From NCBI RefSeq assembly GCF_001404515.1, contig NZ_CXWE01000004.1:434001-498000 (forward strand): DNA of 64,000 nt. Direction: 5' to 3'. Both the position numbers and the translations under genes were made by a program. Below, piece by piece: positions 8,958-18,553 of this stretch (positions are counted from its first letter, which is position 1; every line of letters begins with the position of its first letter). The stretch is from Roseibium album (GTDB taxonomy: Bacteria > Pseudomonadota > Alphaproteobacteria > Rhizobiales > Stappiaceae). The notes below the pieces were generated by a model. That model was not told the DNA's origin. It searched no databases and saw only the letters and a program-made list of their open reading frames with translations.

Positions 8958-9779
8958 ATGTTGCGCAAGAGAAATTTATCCAGCCTTCTGATCGATCGCG
9001 GCCTTTATTCGATAGCCGAAGCCATGCGGAACCGTGCATTGCGAAGAAACGGCTTCACGCACATATGTGTTCCAATCAACGACGTCATCGGAATGCGTTT
9101 GTTCAGCACCGGAAGTTTTGAACAAACGCAGTTGGATGGCGTCCTTGATTATCTTGACGATTTCCCTCCCGACCCGAACGCAATTTTTCTCGACGTTGGC
9201 GGCAACATCGGCGTGTATTCCATTCTGCTTCGGGACTATTTCGCGCAGGTCTACTCGTTTGAACCGAACCCCGTGACCTACGAAATACTGAAGGCGAATT
9301 TCGTGCTGACAGGGGCAAGAAACATCAACGCAATAAACAAGGCGCTCTCGAGCGAAGAGGGACAGGTGCCGATCTTCGTCCCGCAAAACGGCAACCTGGG
9401 CTGGGCAACACTCGATGCGCAGCATCATGACATCGCGGTGGACCGAACCGACATAGAATGCACAACGCTGGATTCCTTCGTAAAATCCCACGATATCAAT
9501 GCCGGGAACATCAGGTTGATCAAGATTGATGTCGAGGGCCACGAGACAAGCGTCATCAAAGGCGGCGCGTCGACGCTTTCTGAATTCAGGATACCCTTGC
9601 TCTGTGAAATACTCAGCGACAGCAAGGGGATTGAATTGATCTCCTTTCTTGAAAATCTGGGTTACGTCAAATTCGAAATATTCAAACGCGACATAAGGAA
9701 TGTGTTTTCAACGACCGTTCGGCGCGAAAAACTGGATCTGTCGAAATCAGACAAGGCTGCACTTGTGCTGGCGACCTAG
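8958..9779 (+). CDS. FkbM family SAM-dependent methyltransferase
   Basis: A 273-aa protein. The SAM-binding motif FLDVGGNIGVYSILL is near residue 75, followed by acidic YSFEPNPVTYEILKANF. The FkbM hallmark RLIKIDVEGHETSVIKGG is near residue 195. FkbM proteins methylate hydroxyl groups on sugars, lipids or polyketides. It stands alone with no glycan biosynthesis genes nearby, so the substrate is unknown. Base usage is somewhat more AT-rich than in rpe, which may mean separate acquisition (inference). Confidence 0.9.
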   Translation: MLRKRNLSSLLIDRGLYSIAEAMRNRALRRNGFTHICVPINDVIGMRLFSTGSFEQTQLDGVLDYLDDFPPDPNAIFLDVGGNIGVYSILLRDYFAQVYSFEPNPVTYEILKANFVLTGARNINAINKALSSEEGQVPIFVPQNGNLGWATLDAQHHDIAVDRTDIECTTLDSFVKSHDINAGNIRLIKIDVEGHETSVIKGGASTLSEFRIPLLCEILSDSKGIELISFLENLGYVKFEIFKRDIRNVFSTTVRREKLDLSKSDKAALVLAT

Positions 9780-9936
9780 TACGCGACAATACCTGTTTCA
9801 CACTGGTCGCCTTAAACCGGTGCTTGTCCTATTGTCCCTGCTGATCCAATGAACTTCCCCTTCACAAAGCCAAATCCCGTCTTCCCGTAAAGACCCTCCC
9901 TCGGCTAAGGTCTGGCCTGATGCTCGGGAACAGGTT

Positions 9937-11571
9937 GTGGGGGACACATTGGCACATATGCATCGCAGTATCGGATTGCTGAGTCTGACCTTTGTCGCCA
10001 TTAGCGGCATTCTCGGCTCCGGTTGGCTGTTCGCCCCCCTTCTCGCGGCCCAGGCGGCAGGTCCCTCCGCCCTGGTCGCATGGGTGATCGGCGGCTTTGC
10101 CATGCTGCTTCTGGCAGCAACCTTCGCTGAAATAGCAGCGATCCTGCCGGTTGCGGGAGGTATCGGGCGCGTGCCGCATTTCTCGCACGGTTCGGTAGTC
10201 TCAATGACAATGGGCTGGACGGCCTGGATCGGTTACAACACCACCGCGACCATCGAAGTCGAAGCGGTTCTGCGATATTCAAAGACCCTCGCCCCCTGGC
10301 TCTATCTGCCGGACGGCAAGATGTCCGCCGGCGGGCTGGCAGTCGCCTGCCTGCTGCTACTGGTGTTCACGGTGGTGAATGCGTTCGGCGTGAAATTCTT
10401 TGCGCGCATCAACACGGCACTGACGTGGGTGAAAATCGTCGTTCCGGCGCTGCTTGCTGCCGTTATCCTCACATCCGAATTCCGCTACGCCAATTTCAGC
10501 GACTACGGTGGTTTCGCGCCGGAGGGCTTAAAGGGCATATTGTCGGCCATTTCCACCGGAGGCGTGATATTCGCCCTCATCGGTTTCCGGCACGTTATCG
10601 ACATGGCCGGAGAAGCCCGCAATCCGAAAGTCAATGTGCCGCTCGCCCTTGTTCTCAGTCTTGTTATCAGCCTGGTCATCTACGGGGGGCTGCAACTGGC
10701 CTTCCTGGGGGCCCTGGATCACTCCGATCTGGAAAAAGGCTGGCCGGAACTTCATTTTTCCGGCGATCTCGGCCCGATGGCCTCGCTTGCAACCGCAGTC
10801 GGCGCGCTCTGGATTGTCAGCATCCTGGACACCAGCGCCCGGATATCCAGCTTTGCTTCTGGCCTGGTCTCCGTCGGCTCCAATGCCCGCCTCGGACTGG
10901 CAATGGCACAAAATGGTCTCTTCCCGAAATTCATGGAAACGCTGTCTGAGCGTGGCGTACCCCTGTTCGCTCTCTTCGTAAATTTCGTGGTCGCCGCCAT
11001 TTTCTTTGTGCTGCTGCCCTTCAAGGAAGTGCTTGCGCTGAACACGTCGTCCATCGTGCTGTCTTTTGTTGTCGGTCCCATCGCGGTTCTCGCATTCCGG
11101 CGCCTGCTGCCGGACACGCCAAGAGCCTTTGTATTGCCTGCAGCTCCAGTGACCGGCTGTCTTGCATTCGTCGTCGCCAGTCTGATCATCTACTGGAGTG
11201 GCTGGGACACGATGATCCACCTCGGGATTTGTCTTCTTGTCGGGCTTGTCCTCCTGGTGGTGAGGAATTCCCAGGGCGGCTTTGACAGCCTGGACTGGCG
11301 CGAGGCGATGTGGCTTGCGCCCTATCTTGGCGGTCTCGTTCTTCTGTCCTACCTCGGATCCTTTGGCGGTGGGTCCGACGTTATCCCGCTCGGGCCGGAT
11401 ATTCTTGCCGTGGCTGTCCTTGCCACGGGTGTCTATTTCCTGGCAAACCGTCTCAGTCTGCCAAAAGGCAAGTTCGACCGCTATCTTGCGGAAGAGGAGC
11501 TCGATGAGATCGGCGAGTATGACACCGTCGAAGACGCTCCCGTGGAAAAGCCGGAATTCAAACGGGATTAA
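9937..11571 (+). CDS. APC-family amino acid permease
   Basis: A 544-aa protein with about 12 or more hydrophobic helices. The first helix has the APC hallmark FVAISGILGSGWLFAPLLAA, with the unwound Gly-rich segment that binds the substrate amine and carboxylate. The hydrophilic C-terminal tail (from about residue 505) is rich in acidic residues. It should import amino acids by proton or cation symport at the inner membrane. The start is uncertain: GTG 9937, TTG 9949 (behind a GGGGG run) and ATG 9958 are all in frame and change only the first few residues. Confidence 0.85.
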   Translation: MGDTLAHMHRSIGLLSLTFVAISGILGSGWLFAPLLAAQAAGPSALVAWVIGGFAMLLLAATFAEIAAILPVAGGIGRVPHFSHGSVVSMTMGWTAWIGYNTTATIEVEAVLRYSKTLAPWLYLPDGKMSAGGLAVACLLLLVFTVVNAFGVKFFARINTALTWVKIVVPALLAAVILTSEFRYANFSDYGGFAPEGLKGILSAISTGGVIFALIGFRHVIDMAGEARNPKVNVPLALVLSLVISLVIYGGLQLAFLGALDHSDLEKGWPELHFSGDLGPMASLATAVGALWIVSILDTSARISSFASGLVSVGSNARLGLAMAQNGLFPKFMETLSERGVPLFALFVNFVVAAIFFVLLPFKEVLALNTSSIVLSFVVGPIAVLAFRRLLPDTPRAFVLPAAPVTGCLAFVVASLIIYWSGWDTMIHLGICLLVGLVLLVVRNSQGGFDSLDWREAMWLAPYLGGLVLLSYLGSFGGGSDVIPLGPDILAVAVLATGVYFLANRLSLPKGKFDRYLAEEELDEIGEYDTVEDAPVEKPEFKRD

Positions 11572-11632
11572 GCCGGTGAAGATCCTCCTTGGCGAATTTG
11601 TCCTGTCCGGGCCAGATGAAACTCGACAAACT

Positions 11633-12115
11633 CTAGCTGAGATAGGCTGTCGGGCGCGAGACGACATCAGCAATTGAGAGTTTTTCTCTCAAACCGCCGG
11701 GATAAAGATCCAGTCCCTTGGCCTCAAGCTCTGCCAATGACACCCATTTGGCCAGTCCATCCGTCTCGTCGCTCTCCTCAAAGGCCATACTGTCCCTTCG
11801 GTAAAAGCTGTTATCGGCGAAATGGGCGTAACACAGGAAGACGATTTCATGTCCCTGCACGCCATGGTGCTCATAGAGATTTTCAAGGACGAAGTAGTTT
11901 TCGAGCAGCGTCAGCCGCGCACCGAGTTCTTCCAGAAATTCTCTTTGCAGGGCATCTCGCCAGGGCTCACCGAACTCGATGGTTCCACCAAGCGGTCGCA
12001 TTCCGGTTACGCGACCGGTGTCATCCTGGACGTCGGACAGGAGCAACGCATCATCCTGCCAGATCAGGGCAAGCGCCTTGACCCGAATTGTGTTTGCGGG
12101 ACGCCAGATCGGCAT
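11633..12115 (-). CDS. Nudix hydrolase
   Basis: A 160-aa single-domain Nudix protein. The Nudix box is present: GGTIEFGE, then seven residues, then REFLEELG near residues 43-67, with the catalytic and metal glutamates intact. It hydrolyses a nucleoside diphosphate linked to another group, but the specificity cannot be read. A GGAG box sits 6 nt before the ATG. It is convergent with the permease and divergent from purB. Confidence 0.9.
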   Translation of the reverse strand: MPIWRPANTIRVKALALIWQDDALLLSDVQDDTGRVTGMRPLGGTIEFGEPWRDALQREFLEELGARLTLLENYFVLENLYEHHGVQGHEIVFLCYAHFADNSFYRRDSMAFEESDETDGLAKWVSLAELEAKGLDLYPGGLREKLSIADVVSRPTAYLS

Positions 12116-12272
12116 AAAGATCTCCGTGAAGGCTGTGTTCCGGGAACCGTCGACATAAATTTCACGTTGTTTGTGCTGCTCGCAAGCAAAAAGCGCTTCG
12201 CCGCATTGAAGGCCGCGCGCCCCTCTGCTATTCCGCAGCCAGAAATTCCCTGAAAAAGAGGTTCTGCCCGCG

Positions 12273-13601
12273 ATGATTCCGCGCTATTCCCGCCCCGACA
12301 TGGTTTCCATCTGGTCTCCGGAATCCAAATTCCGCATCTGGTTCGAGATCGAGGCCCATGCCTGCGATGCGCTTGCCGAGCTCGGCGTCATCCCGAAGGA
12401 AGCGGCGGCGACGATCTGGGAAAAGGGCGGCAATGCCACTTTCGACATCGATCGCATCGACGAGATCGAGCGTGAGACCAAGCATGATGTCATCGCCTTT
12501 TTGACGCATCTGGCTGAAATCGTCGGTCCGGACGCCCGCTTTGTCCACCAGGGCATGACGTCATCGGATGTTCTTGACACTTGCTTCAATGTTCAGCTGG
12601 TCAAGGCCACCGATCTTCTTCTCGACGACATGGACGCTTTGTTGGCAGCGCTCAAACGGCGCGCGATGGAACACAAGGACACCGTCTGCATCGGACGGTC
12701 CCACGGCATTCACGCAGAGCCGGTCACTTTCGGACTGAAGATGGCCGAGGCCTATGCCGAGTTCGATCGCTGCAGAACCCGTTTGCTTGCTGCACGCGAG
12801 GAAATCGCAACCTGCGCGATTTCCGGTGCCGTCGGCACGTTTGCGAATATCGACCCGCGTGTTGAAGAACATGTCGCCAACGCCATGGGCCTTGCCGCCG
12901 AGCCCGTCTCCACCCAGGTGATCCCGCGCGATCGGCACGCGATGTACTTTGCAACGCTTGGCGTCATCGCATCCTCCATCGAGAGGGTTGCGACAGAAGT
13001 TCGCCACCTTCAGCGCACGGAAGTCCTTGAAGCCGAGGAGTTTTTCTCCAAGGGCCAGAAAGGATCTTCGGCAATGCCGCACAAACGGAACCCGATCCTG
13101 ACCGAGAACCTGACAGGCCTGGCGCGTCTCGTGCGCGGTTATGCGATCCCTGCCATGGAAAACGTCGCCCTCTGGCATGAACGCGATATCTCGCATTCCT
13201 CCGTCGAACGCATGATCGGCCCTGACGCGACGGTAACGCTGGACTTTGCCCTCGTCCGGCTGACGGGTGTTATCGACAAGCTGATGGTCTATCCGGAGCG
13301 TATGGTCGGCAACATGGACCGTCTGGGAGGTCTTGTTCACTCGCAACGCATCCTGCTGGCCCTGACGCAGGCAGGCTCCTCGCGTGAGGACGCCTACCGG
13401 CTCGTCCAGCGCAATGCCATGAAGGTCTGGGACAGCTACCAGGTCGCCGGCTCGGCTTCGGTGGATTTCCTGACCGAACTGCTCGCAGACGATGATGTAC
13501 GCAAATATCTGTCCGAACAGGAAATCCGCGACCGGTTCGATCTTGGCTATCACACCAAGAACGTGGACGTGATTTTCAATCGTGTATTTGGTGAGAGCTG
13601 A
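12273..13601 (+). CDS. purB: Adenylosuccinate lyase
   Basis: A 442-aa fumarase/aspartase-superfamily enzyme that cleaves SAICAR to AICAR and adenylosuccinate to AMP (EC 4.3.2.2). The signature loop GSSAMPHKRNPILTENL is near residue 265. The conserved HGIHAEPVTFGLK and QGMTSSDVLDT segments provide the catalytic His and the substrate contacts. Full length. It is the first of the purine genes in the window. The other purine genes start 4 kb downstream. Confidence 0.97.
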   Translation: MIPRYSRPDMVSIWSPESKFRIWFEIEAHACDALAELGVIPKEAAATIWEKGGNATFDIDRIDEIERETKHDVIAFLTHLAEIVGPDARFVHQGMTSSDVLDTCFNVQLVKATDLLLDDMDALLAALKRRAMEHKDTVCIGRSHGIHAEPVTFGLKMAEAYAEFDRCRTRLLAAREEIATCAISGAVGTFANIDPRVEEHVANAMGLAAEPVSTQVIPRDRHAMYFATLGVIASSIERVATEVRHLQRTEVLEAEEFFSKGQKGSSAMPHKRNPILTENLTGLARLVRGYAIPAMENVALWHERDISHSSVERMIGPDATVTLDFALVRLTGVIDKLMVYPERMVGNMDRLGGLVHSQRILLALTQAGSSREDAYRLVQRNAMKVWDSYQVAGSASVDFLTELLADDDVRKYLSEQEIRDRFDLGYHTKNVDVIFNRVFGES

Positions 13602-13782
13602 AGCGTTCCCGGTGTCTCCGTGTTGTCTTGCCCGGACCCGTCCATGACCAGATCCGGAAGCAACAGCGGCGACTGGAAAAAAGTCCAGGCTCGAGATCGG
13701 AATTGCGCTGGAAATTCGGTTTTGCACCGATTGCCTGGGCCGATTCTTCAGTGATTTAGACGTTAGTTGGCCGGAGCATTTG

Positions 13783-14532
13783 ATGAAGATCGCAGTTGTG
13801 TCCGACATTCACGGCAATCTCCCGGCGCTGGAGGCTGTTCTGGACAACCTCAAGCGGGAAAGCCCGGACGTGGTCGTCAATCTCGGCGATTGTGTTGCCG
13901 GGCCGCTCTGGCCGGAAGAAACAGCCACGATCCTGAGGGAGACGAACTGGCCGACAGTGCGTGGCAACCACGACAGGTTCGTTACCGACGACCCGATAGA
14001 AACAATGGGTCCGACTGACCGGTTTGCCGCCGAAAGGTTGTCGCCGGAAAACATGGCCTGGCTCAAAACGGTCCAACCAACGATCCGACTGACGGAAGAA
14101 GTGTTCCTGTGTCATGGGACCCCGGATGATGACGACCGTTACCTGAGCGAATTGGTCGAGGGTCCGAAGGGACATCTACCGGGTGAAGCGACGCTTCTTG
14201 AAGAGCTCAAAGGAGAGAAGTCTCCGATCATCTGCTGCGGACATACACACATTCCGCGGGTTATCCGGCTACCATCCACTGGCCAGACTGTCGTCAATCC
14301 CGGAAGCGTCGGCTTTCCATCTTATGACGAAAACCATCCTCTTCGAAAAACCATGGCCATGGGAAATCCACAGGCACGCTATGCAATCCTGACAAGAGCG
14401 GCGGAAAACTGGACCTTTGAAGACAAGATGGTTGACTATGACTGGGAGACGGCAAGCCGGGAGGCCGACAGGAACGGACGTCCCGGATGGGCCCGGGCAC
14501 TGAAGCTCGGTTTTTTCGGCCCGCTCTCCTGA
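13783..14532 (+). CDS. Calcineurin-like metallophosphoesterase
   Basis: A 249-aa protein with the full set of metal motifs: VSDIHGN, NLGDCVAG, VRGNHDRF, CHGTPDDDD and CGHTHIPRV. This order matches YfcE/MJ0936-type phosphoesterases. An in-frame TTG at 13780 exists, but the ATG at 13783 lies 6 nt after GGAG and is preferred. Substrate unknown. It is followed closely by the alpha/beta hydrolase gene (23-bp gap), so the two probably share a transcript. Confidence 0.9.
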   Translation: MKIAVVSDIHGNLPALEAVLDNLKRESPDVVVNLGDCVAGPLWPEETATILRETNWPTVRGNHDRFVTDDPIETMGPTDRFAAERLSPENMAWLKTVQPTIRLTEEVFLCHGTPDDDDRYLSELVEGPKGHLPGEATLLEELKGEKSPIICCGHTHIPRVIRLPSTGQTVVNPGSVGFPSYDENHPLRKTMAMGNPQARYAILTRAAENWTFEDKMVDYDWETASREADRNGRPGWARALKLGFFGPLS

Positions 14533-14555
14533 CCGGACAATATCAAGGGTTCATC

Positions 14556-15110
14556 ATGAAAATTTCTGAGACGGACATCCTGCTTATCCCCGGCTACGGC
14601 AAACCTCTTCCGGGGCACTGGATCCTGCGCTGGAGCGACAAGATGGCGACCGCCCGTATCGTCAAGCAGGCGGAACTCCACGCTCCTGAAAAAAACGAGT
14701 GGCTGGAAACCCTTGTCAAAGAAGTCGAAGCCGCCGAGCGCCCCGTCGTTCTGGTGGCCCATTCTCTGGGCTGCATCCTGGTTGCTCACGGAACGCACGC
14801 GCTCAAGGACAAGGTCAAGGGGGCCTATCTCGTGGCACCTTCAGACTGGGACCGCGACGGACTGGTCAAGGAATTCGACGGCGGTGACTTCAAGCCTGTC
14901 CCGCGCGAACCGCTGCCCTTCCCTGCCCACGTCGTTGCCAGCAGGAACGATCCCTATTGTGACCATGAGCGTGCTCAGGAACTGGCAACCGCATGGGGTG
15001 CGACCTTTCAGGACGCCGGCGAAGCAGGTCACATCAATCTGGAAAGCGGCCACGGTCCCTGGCCAGAAGGCATGATGTCCTTCGCCCATTTCATGAAGCG
15101 TCTGGGCTGA
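14556..15110 (+). CDS. RBBP9/YdeN-type serine hydrolase (alpha/beta fold)
   Basis: A 184-aa protein. The nucleophile motif is VVLVAHSLGCILVAH, with Ser at about residue 70. The acid is probably the Asp in ASRNDPYC, and the His in GEAGHINLESG. That is the compact RBBP9 family triad. The open frame extends back into the phosphoesterase gene, but the ATG at 14556 (after CAAGGG) begins the conserved DILLIPGYGKPLPGHW region. These enzymes hydrolyse small esters and their in vivo substrates are mostly unknown. Confidence 0.85.
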   Translation: MKISETDILLIPGYGKPLPGHWILRWSDKMATARIVKQAELHAPEKNEWLETLVKEVEAAERPVVLVAHSLGCILVAHGTHALKDKVKGAYLVAPSDWDRDGLVKEFDGGDFKPVPREPLPFPAHVVASRNDPYCDHERAQELATAWGATFQDAGEAGHINLESGHGPWPEGMMSFAHFMKRLG

Positions 15111-15161
15111 ATGAAACACCGCCTGTAGCAATCGACAGGTGGGAATTCCGTGTGATCGCCT

Positions 15162-15377
15162 TCAAAACGCTGCCGAAGCGCCATCTGCCTCCGGATGCTG
15201 GGTGCTTCCGGTTGTCCGCTGGAAGATGGATCCGGCGAGAAACACCGCGCCCGTCGTGCCGGCGACAACGACAAGCGCAATGACTTCATCGACACGATAG
15301 ATACCTGACACGGCAAAAGCGGCAATGGCCACCAGACCTGCCCAGATGACAAACAGATAGAACGCCGGATTTCTCAT
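15162..15377 (-). CDS. Small two-helix membrane protein
   Basis: 71 aa. Two hydrophobic stretches (YLFVIWAGLVAIAAFAVSG and VIALVVVAGTTGAVFLAGSI) are followed by a polar tail. The frame runs back to 15542, but the ATG at 15377 has AAGGGAG 6 nt upstream. I do not recognise a family. It is in tandem with another small membrane protein gene (15559-15777). Confidence 0.6.
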   Translation of the reverse strand: MRNPAFYLFVIWAGLVAIAAFAVSGIYRVDEVIALVVVAGTTGAVFLAGSIFQRTTGSTQHPEADGASAAF

Positions 15378-15558
15378 GATGAACTCCCTTGGAAAATGGC
15401 GGCGGCTCCCTCCCGAAGACCCGCTTGTTCCCAAGCGGTCATTCAACCTCGCGAATTCATTGATGTGATTGTCTGTACACTCACATGCATGGCACATTGG
15501 CGGAATCCAAGTGTGCCCTCTTGCCGCAGCAAACGGCCCCAAGCTTGAATGCCTCCGA

Positions 15559-15777
15559 CTACCACTGCGTCGAGGGGCTTGAATTCATCAGGTTGCCAAT
15601 GCGTTTTGCGACAAGGTAGCTGACAGGCATTGCAACCAGCCCTCCGGCAGCCGCTGCGCTGATCAGCAGGAGCGGATCGAAATCAGCGGCTCCAAAGATG
15701 CTGAGCGGCACCAGCGCACCGATACCCGCCAATGTCGGGCCGATAATGATGAACAGGATAATCGACAGTTTCCACAT
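15559..15777 (-). CDS. Conserved small membrane protein
   Basis: 72 aa with two transmembrane segments (LSIILFIIIGPTLAGIGALV and PLLLISAAAAGGLVAMPVSYLV). Short alphaproteobacterial proteins starting MWKLSIILFIIIGPTLAG are common and are, from memory, sometimes wrongly labelled CTP synthetase. There is no enzymatic domain here. Function unknown. An inverted repeat, TGGCG TTA CGCCA, lies upstream at 15822-15834 and may be regulatory. Confidence 0.65.
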   Translation of the reverse strand: MWKLSIILFIIIGPTLAGIGALVPLSIFGAADFDPLLLISAAAAGGLVAMPVSYLVAKRIGNLMNSSPSTQW

Positions 15778-15929
15778 GATGCCTTCCTTTCGGGAAAGCG
15801 GCGGCCTTCCGTCCGGAAGCTTGGCGTTACGCCAGGTTCCAAAACCGTCGCAAGGGATGATTACCTGTTTGCGAAGTTTCGAAACCTATCACATTGACGA
15901 AAATCAAGCATTCCGCATCAAAGGGCAAA

Positions 15930-16733
15930 TCAGTAGCCGATCCCGGTGCCAGCCTTGTCCTTCGTCCAGGCGGTTTCACCAAGAGCGGTGCGTGCGGCCC
16001 CGTCGATAAAGACGGTGTCGATCCCGTAGGACAACAGCCTGTAACCCTGCGCGACAGCCTCTTCAACCTTTTCGGCACTGAGACAGAATATCCCGGCGAT
16101 CTTGCCGGCTGCCTTAGCTTTGCTGGCAATATCAGCGCAGGCGCGGGCAGTCTCCGACCCGTTCGGATCGAGGGCAGTTCCCTTCGAAAGTGACAGCGAC
16201 AGATCGCTTGGGCCGACAAAGATACCATCCAGCTCCGGCACAGACAGGATATCGTCGAGTGCATCGATCGCCTCCTGCGTTTCGATCATGGCAAGGGCAA
16301 GCGTCTGGGAATTTGAGTTCGTCAGATACTCGTGATCGGTCTGACCGGAAAGCATTGCGGCACGGCGTGGTGACCAGCTCCGCTCGCCCATTGGCGGGTA
16401 CTTCATTGCCCGGGCAAACTGCTCTGCCTCTTCCCTGGAATTGATCATCGGGGCGATGATGCATTCCGCCCCCATGTCGATAAGACGACCGGCAAGCGCA
16501 TTGTCCGCGACCGGAATGCGGGCAATCCGGTGCGCTCCGCCCAGTGCGATCAGCCCGAGGGAATCGACGGCCGCTTCGAAATCGAACATGCCGTGTTGCA
16601 GATCCAGCGTGACCGCCTCGTATCCTGCACGCGCAAACAGCTCCGGAACCATGGGCGCGGACAACAGGCACCACCCTGTCACGACCGGTTGTCCGGAACG
16701 CAGCTTGTCAGCAAGAATGGATTTGTCTGTCAC
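15930..16733 (-). CDS. HpcH/HpaI family class II aldolase
   Basis: A 267-aa TIM-barrel aldolase. The conserved parts are AVTLDLQHGMFDFEAAVDSL, ARIPVADNALAGRLIDMGA, APMINSREEAEQFARAMKYPP with the metal site in ALAMIETQEAIDALDDI, and DGIFVGPSDLSLSL. Family members cleave 2-keto-3-deoxy acids to pyruvate (or a related keto acid) plus an aldehyde. The substrate here is not evident. The start is GTG at 16733, supported by GAGGGAG 7 nt upstream. It stands alone, with no aromatic catabolism genes nearby. Confidence 0.9.
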   Translation of the reverse strand: MTDKSILADKLRSGQPVVTGWCLLSAPMVPELFARAGYEAVTLDLQHGMFDFEAAVDSLGLIALGGAHRIARIPVADNALAGRLIDMGAECIIAPMINSREEAEQFARAMKYPPMGERSWSPRRAAMLSGQTDHEYLTNSNSQTLALAMIETQEAIDALDDILSVPELDGIFVGPSDLSLSLSKGTALDPNGSETARACADIASKAKAAGKIAGIFCLSAEKVEEAVAQGYRLLSYGIDTVFIDGAARTALGETAWTKDKAGTGIGY

Positions 16734-16943
16734 GATCGATCTCCCTCAGTCTGCCGCCATCAAATCGGCAGCGAACGCAAGTCGCAAGTGTGCGTGTCAT
16801 CAATTCCGTTCGTTCATTGTCGAAGTGGAACGATTGACCAGAAACTTGTTTCAAAACTCAATGTACTTTTGACACGCTGGTTCATTGATTGATTTCGCAG
16901 TTTTTCGTTTCTGCAGCGGAGGAGCGAATTTCCTGCGCTTAGC

Positions 16944-16972
16944 AAAAACGCCCACCGTTTCCGGCGGGCGTT
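16944..16972 (-). terminator. Rho-independent terminator of the zeta-inhibitor gene
   Basis: A GC-rich stem (AACGCCC.CCG with CGG.GGGCGTT, 16947-16957 and 16962-16972) with a TTT loop is followed on the minus strand by five T residues (16948-16944). It lies 30 bp past the stop of the gene at 17003-17326. Confidence 0.85.
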
Positions 16973-17002
16973 CGAATTCCAAAATGACGATCGAAGGCTG
17001 TA

Positions 17003-17326
17003 TCAGCCTTCGTTCTGGAGCTGTTCGATGGCGGTCGCCATCAGTTCATCCATGTTGCGGCGAATCTGATGGTCGGACTGGTCGATGTTGTTAGAGTCGA
17101 AGTCTCCGCGGATCTTGCGAAAGACATCCTCATCGCCCGGCTCTTCGAAATCCGCCCGGACAACTTCCTTGGCGTATTCCTCGGCTTTTTCGCCTTCATA
17201 GCCCAGCAGTCCGGCGGCCCACTGGCCCAAAAGCTTGTTGCGGCGCGCGGTCGCCTTGAACCGCAGCTCCTCGTCATGCGCGAATTTGCTTTCAAATCCC
17301 TGTTCGCGCTTGTCGAATGTGCTCAT
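17003..17326 (-). CDS. DUF1476 protein, F1Fo-ATPase zeta-type inhibitor
   Basis: 107 aa beginning MSTFDKREQGFESKFAHDEE, the typical DUF1476 start. In Paracoccus, the DUF1476 protein is the zeta subunit, whose N-terminus enters F1 and blocks ATP hydrolysis. The C-terminal helices (residues about 60-107) form the body. The start at 17326 has an AGGAGA box and fits the family N-terminus, whereas the longer frame does not. Placement next to purC is a common alphaproteobacterial order. Inhibitory strength in this organism cannot be judged. Confidence 0.85.
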   Translation of the reverse strand: MSTFDKREQGFESKFAHDEELRFKATARRNKLLGQWAAGLLGYEGEKAEEYAKEVVRADFEEPGDEDVFRKIRGDFDSNNIDQSDHQIRRNMDELMATAIEQLQNEG

Positions 17327-17683
17327 ACTCTTCGTCTCCTGAACTGCGCTTATGCACTGCACCCCATATGGGGATTCTTTGGCCTCTTGCATATCCCCGC
17401 CAGCCCGCCAAATCAACGCAGTAGATACACACTTGCGTCAAAAGCATGATAAAGCTGCGTTTATCGGAGGTTGGACACACGAATATGACCGGGTCTTGCA
17501 CGCGTCGGTCGCCCAAAAAAACATAAGATTGTACTTTTGCCGCGCTTCGGGTAAGTTCCGCGCCGCAAATCGGGGAATGCAGCCTTCTTGACACCTGCCG
17601 GTTGACGGGAAATTGTCCCGCAGGAAATTTGACTAGGTTGGCAAGTCCCGTCCCAAGGTTTCACGAAAAACACGGTATAGCTC
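17327..17683. other. Intergenic upstream of purC
   Basis: 357 bases with no supported gene lie between two divergent starts. Near purC there is a TTGACA box at 17588-17593 and a small inverted repeat CGGGA-AATTG-TCCCG around 17607-17621. Either could be part of the purC promoter, but the -10 is not clear. Nothing else was seen. Confidence 0.45.
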
Positions 17684-18448
17684 ATGAACCGCCGCCGGCG
17701 CATTTATGAAGGTAAAGGCAAGATTCTCTATGAAGGTCCGGAACCGGGAACCCTGGTCCAGCACTTCAAGGATGATGCGACCGCCTTCAACAACAAGAAA
17801 CACGAAATAATTGACGGCAAGGGTGTGCTCAACAACCGCATATCCGAATACATTTTCAACCACCTGAATGCCATCGGCATCCCGACTCACTTCATCCGTC
17901 GCATGAACATGCGCGAGCAGCTGATCCGGGAAGTTGAAATCATTCCGCTGGAAGTCGTCGTGCGCAACGTTGCCGCCGGCTCGATCGCCAAGCGTCTGGG
18001 CCTGGAAGAAGGCACACAATTGCCGCGGTCCATCATCGAGTTCTACTACAAGAACGACGAACTCGACGATCCGATGGTTGCCGAGGAACACATAACCGCC
18101 TTCGGCTGGGCCACGCCGCAGGAGCTCGATGACATGATGGCACTCGCCATCCGCGTCAACGATTTCCTGTCCGGTCTTTTTCTGGGCGTCGGTATCCGCC
18201 TCGTCGACTTCAAGATCGAGTGCGGCCGTCTTTTTGAAGGCGACATGATGCGCATCGTCGTCGCGGACGAGATTTCTCCCGACAGCTGCCGGCTGTGGGA
18301 TATCGAGACCAACGACAAGATGGACAAGGACCGTTTTCGCCGGGATCTCGGCGGTATGCTTGAAGCCTACCAGGAAGTTGCCAAGCGTCTCGGCATCATG
18401 ATCGGCAACGAACGCCCACCCAACTCGGGCCCGACATTGGTGCAGTAA
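17684..18448 (+). CDS. purC: SAICAR synthase
   Basis: 254 aa. It ligates CAIR with aspartate using ATP (EC 6.3.2.6), the eighth step of purine synthesis. Conserved features are [11 protein letters not shown] (nucleotide loop), [33 protein letters not shown]-type metal site ([10 protein letters not shown]) and [10 protein letters not shown]. Full length. The Shine-Dalgarno is weak. A hairpin follows 72 bp after the stop. Confidence 0.97.
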   Translation: MNRRRRIYEGKGKILYEGPEPGTLVQHFKDDATAFNNKKHEIIDGKGVLNNRISEYIFNHLNAIGIPTHFIRRMNMREQLIREVEIIPLEVVVRNVAAGSIAKRLGLEEGTQLPRSIIEFYYKNDELDDPMVAEEHITAFGWATPQELDDMMALAIRVNDFLSGLFLGVGIRLVDFKIECGRLFEGDMMRIVVADEISPDSCRLWDIETNDKMDKDRFRRDLGGMLEAYQEVAKRLGIMIGNERPPNSGPTLVQ

Positions 18449-18519
18449 AGACACAACAGCAGCACAATCAGAAGGTGAATTACGCGGCCTGATTGTAATG
18501 GTCAAAAATGCTGATTAAG

Positions 18520-18551
18520 ACGCCTCCTTGGAAATCAAGGGGGCGTTATCT
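18520..18551 (+). terminator. Hairpin between purC and a lipoprotein gene
   Basis: An 11-bp stem, ACGCCTCCTTG (18520-18530) with CAAGGGGGCGT (18536-18546), has one G-T wobble and a five-base loop, and is followed by TATCTTT. It looks like a terminator for purC. The right arm (AAGGGGG) is also the only plausible ribosome site for the ATG at 18554, so folding would hide that site. Confidence 0.6.
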
Positions 18552-18553
18552 TT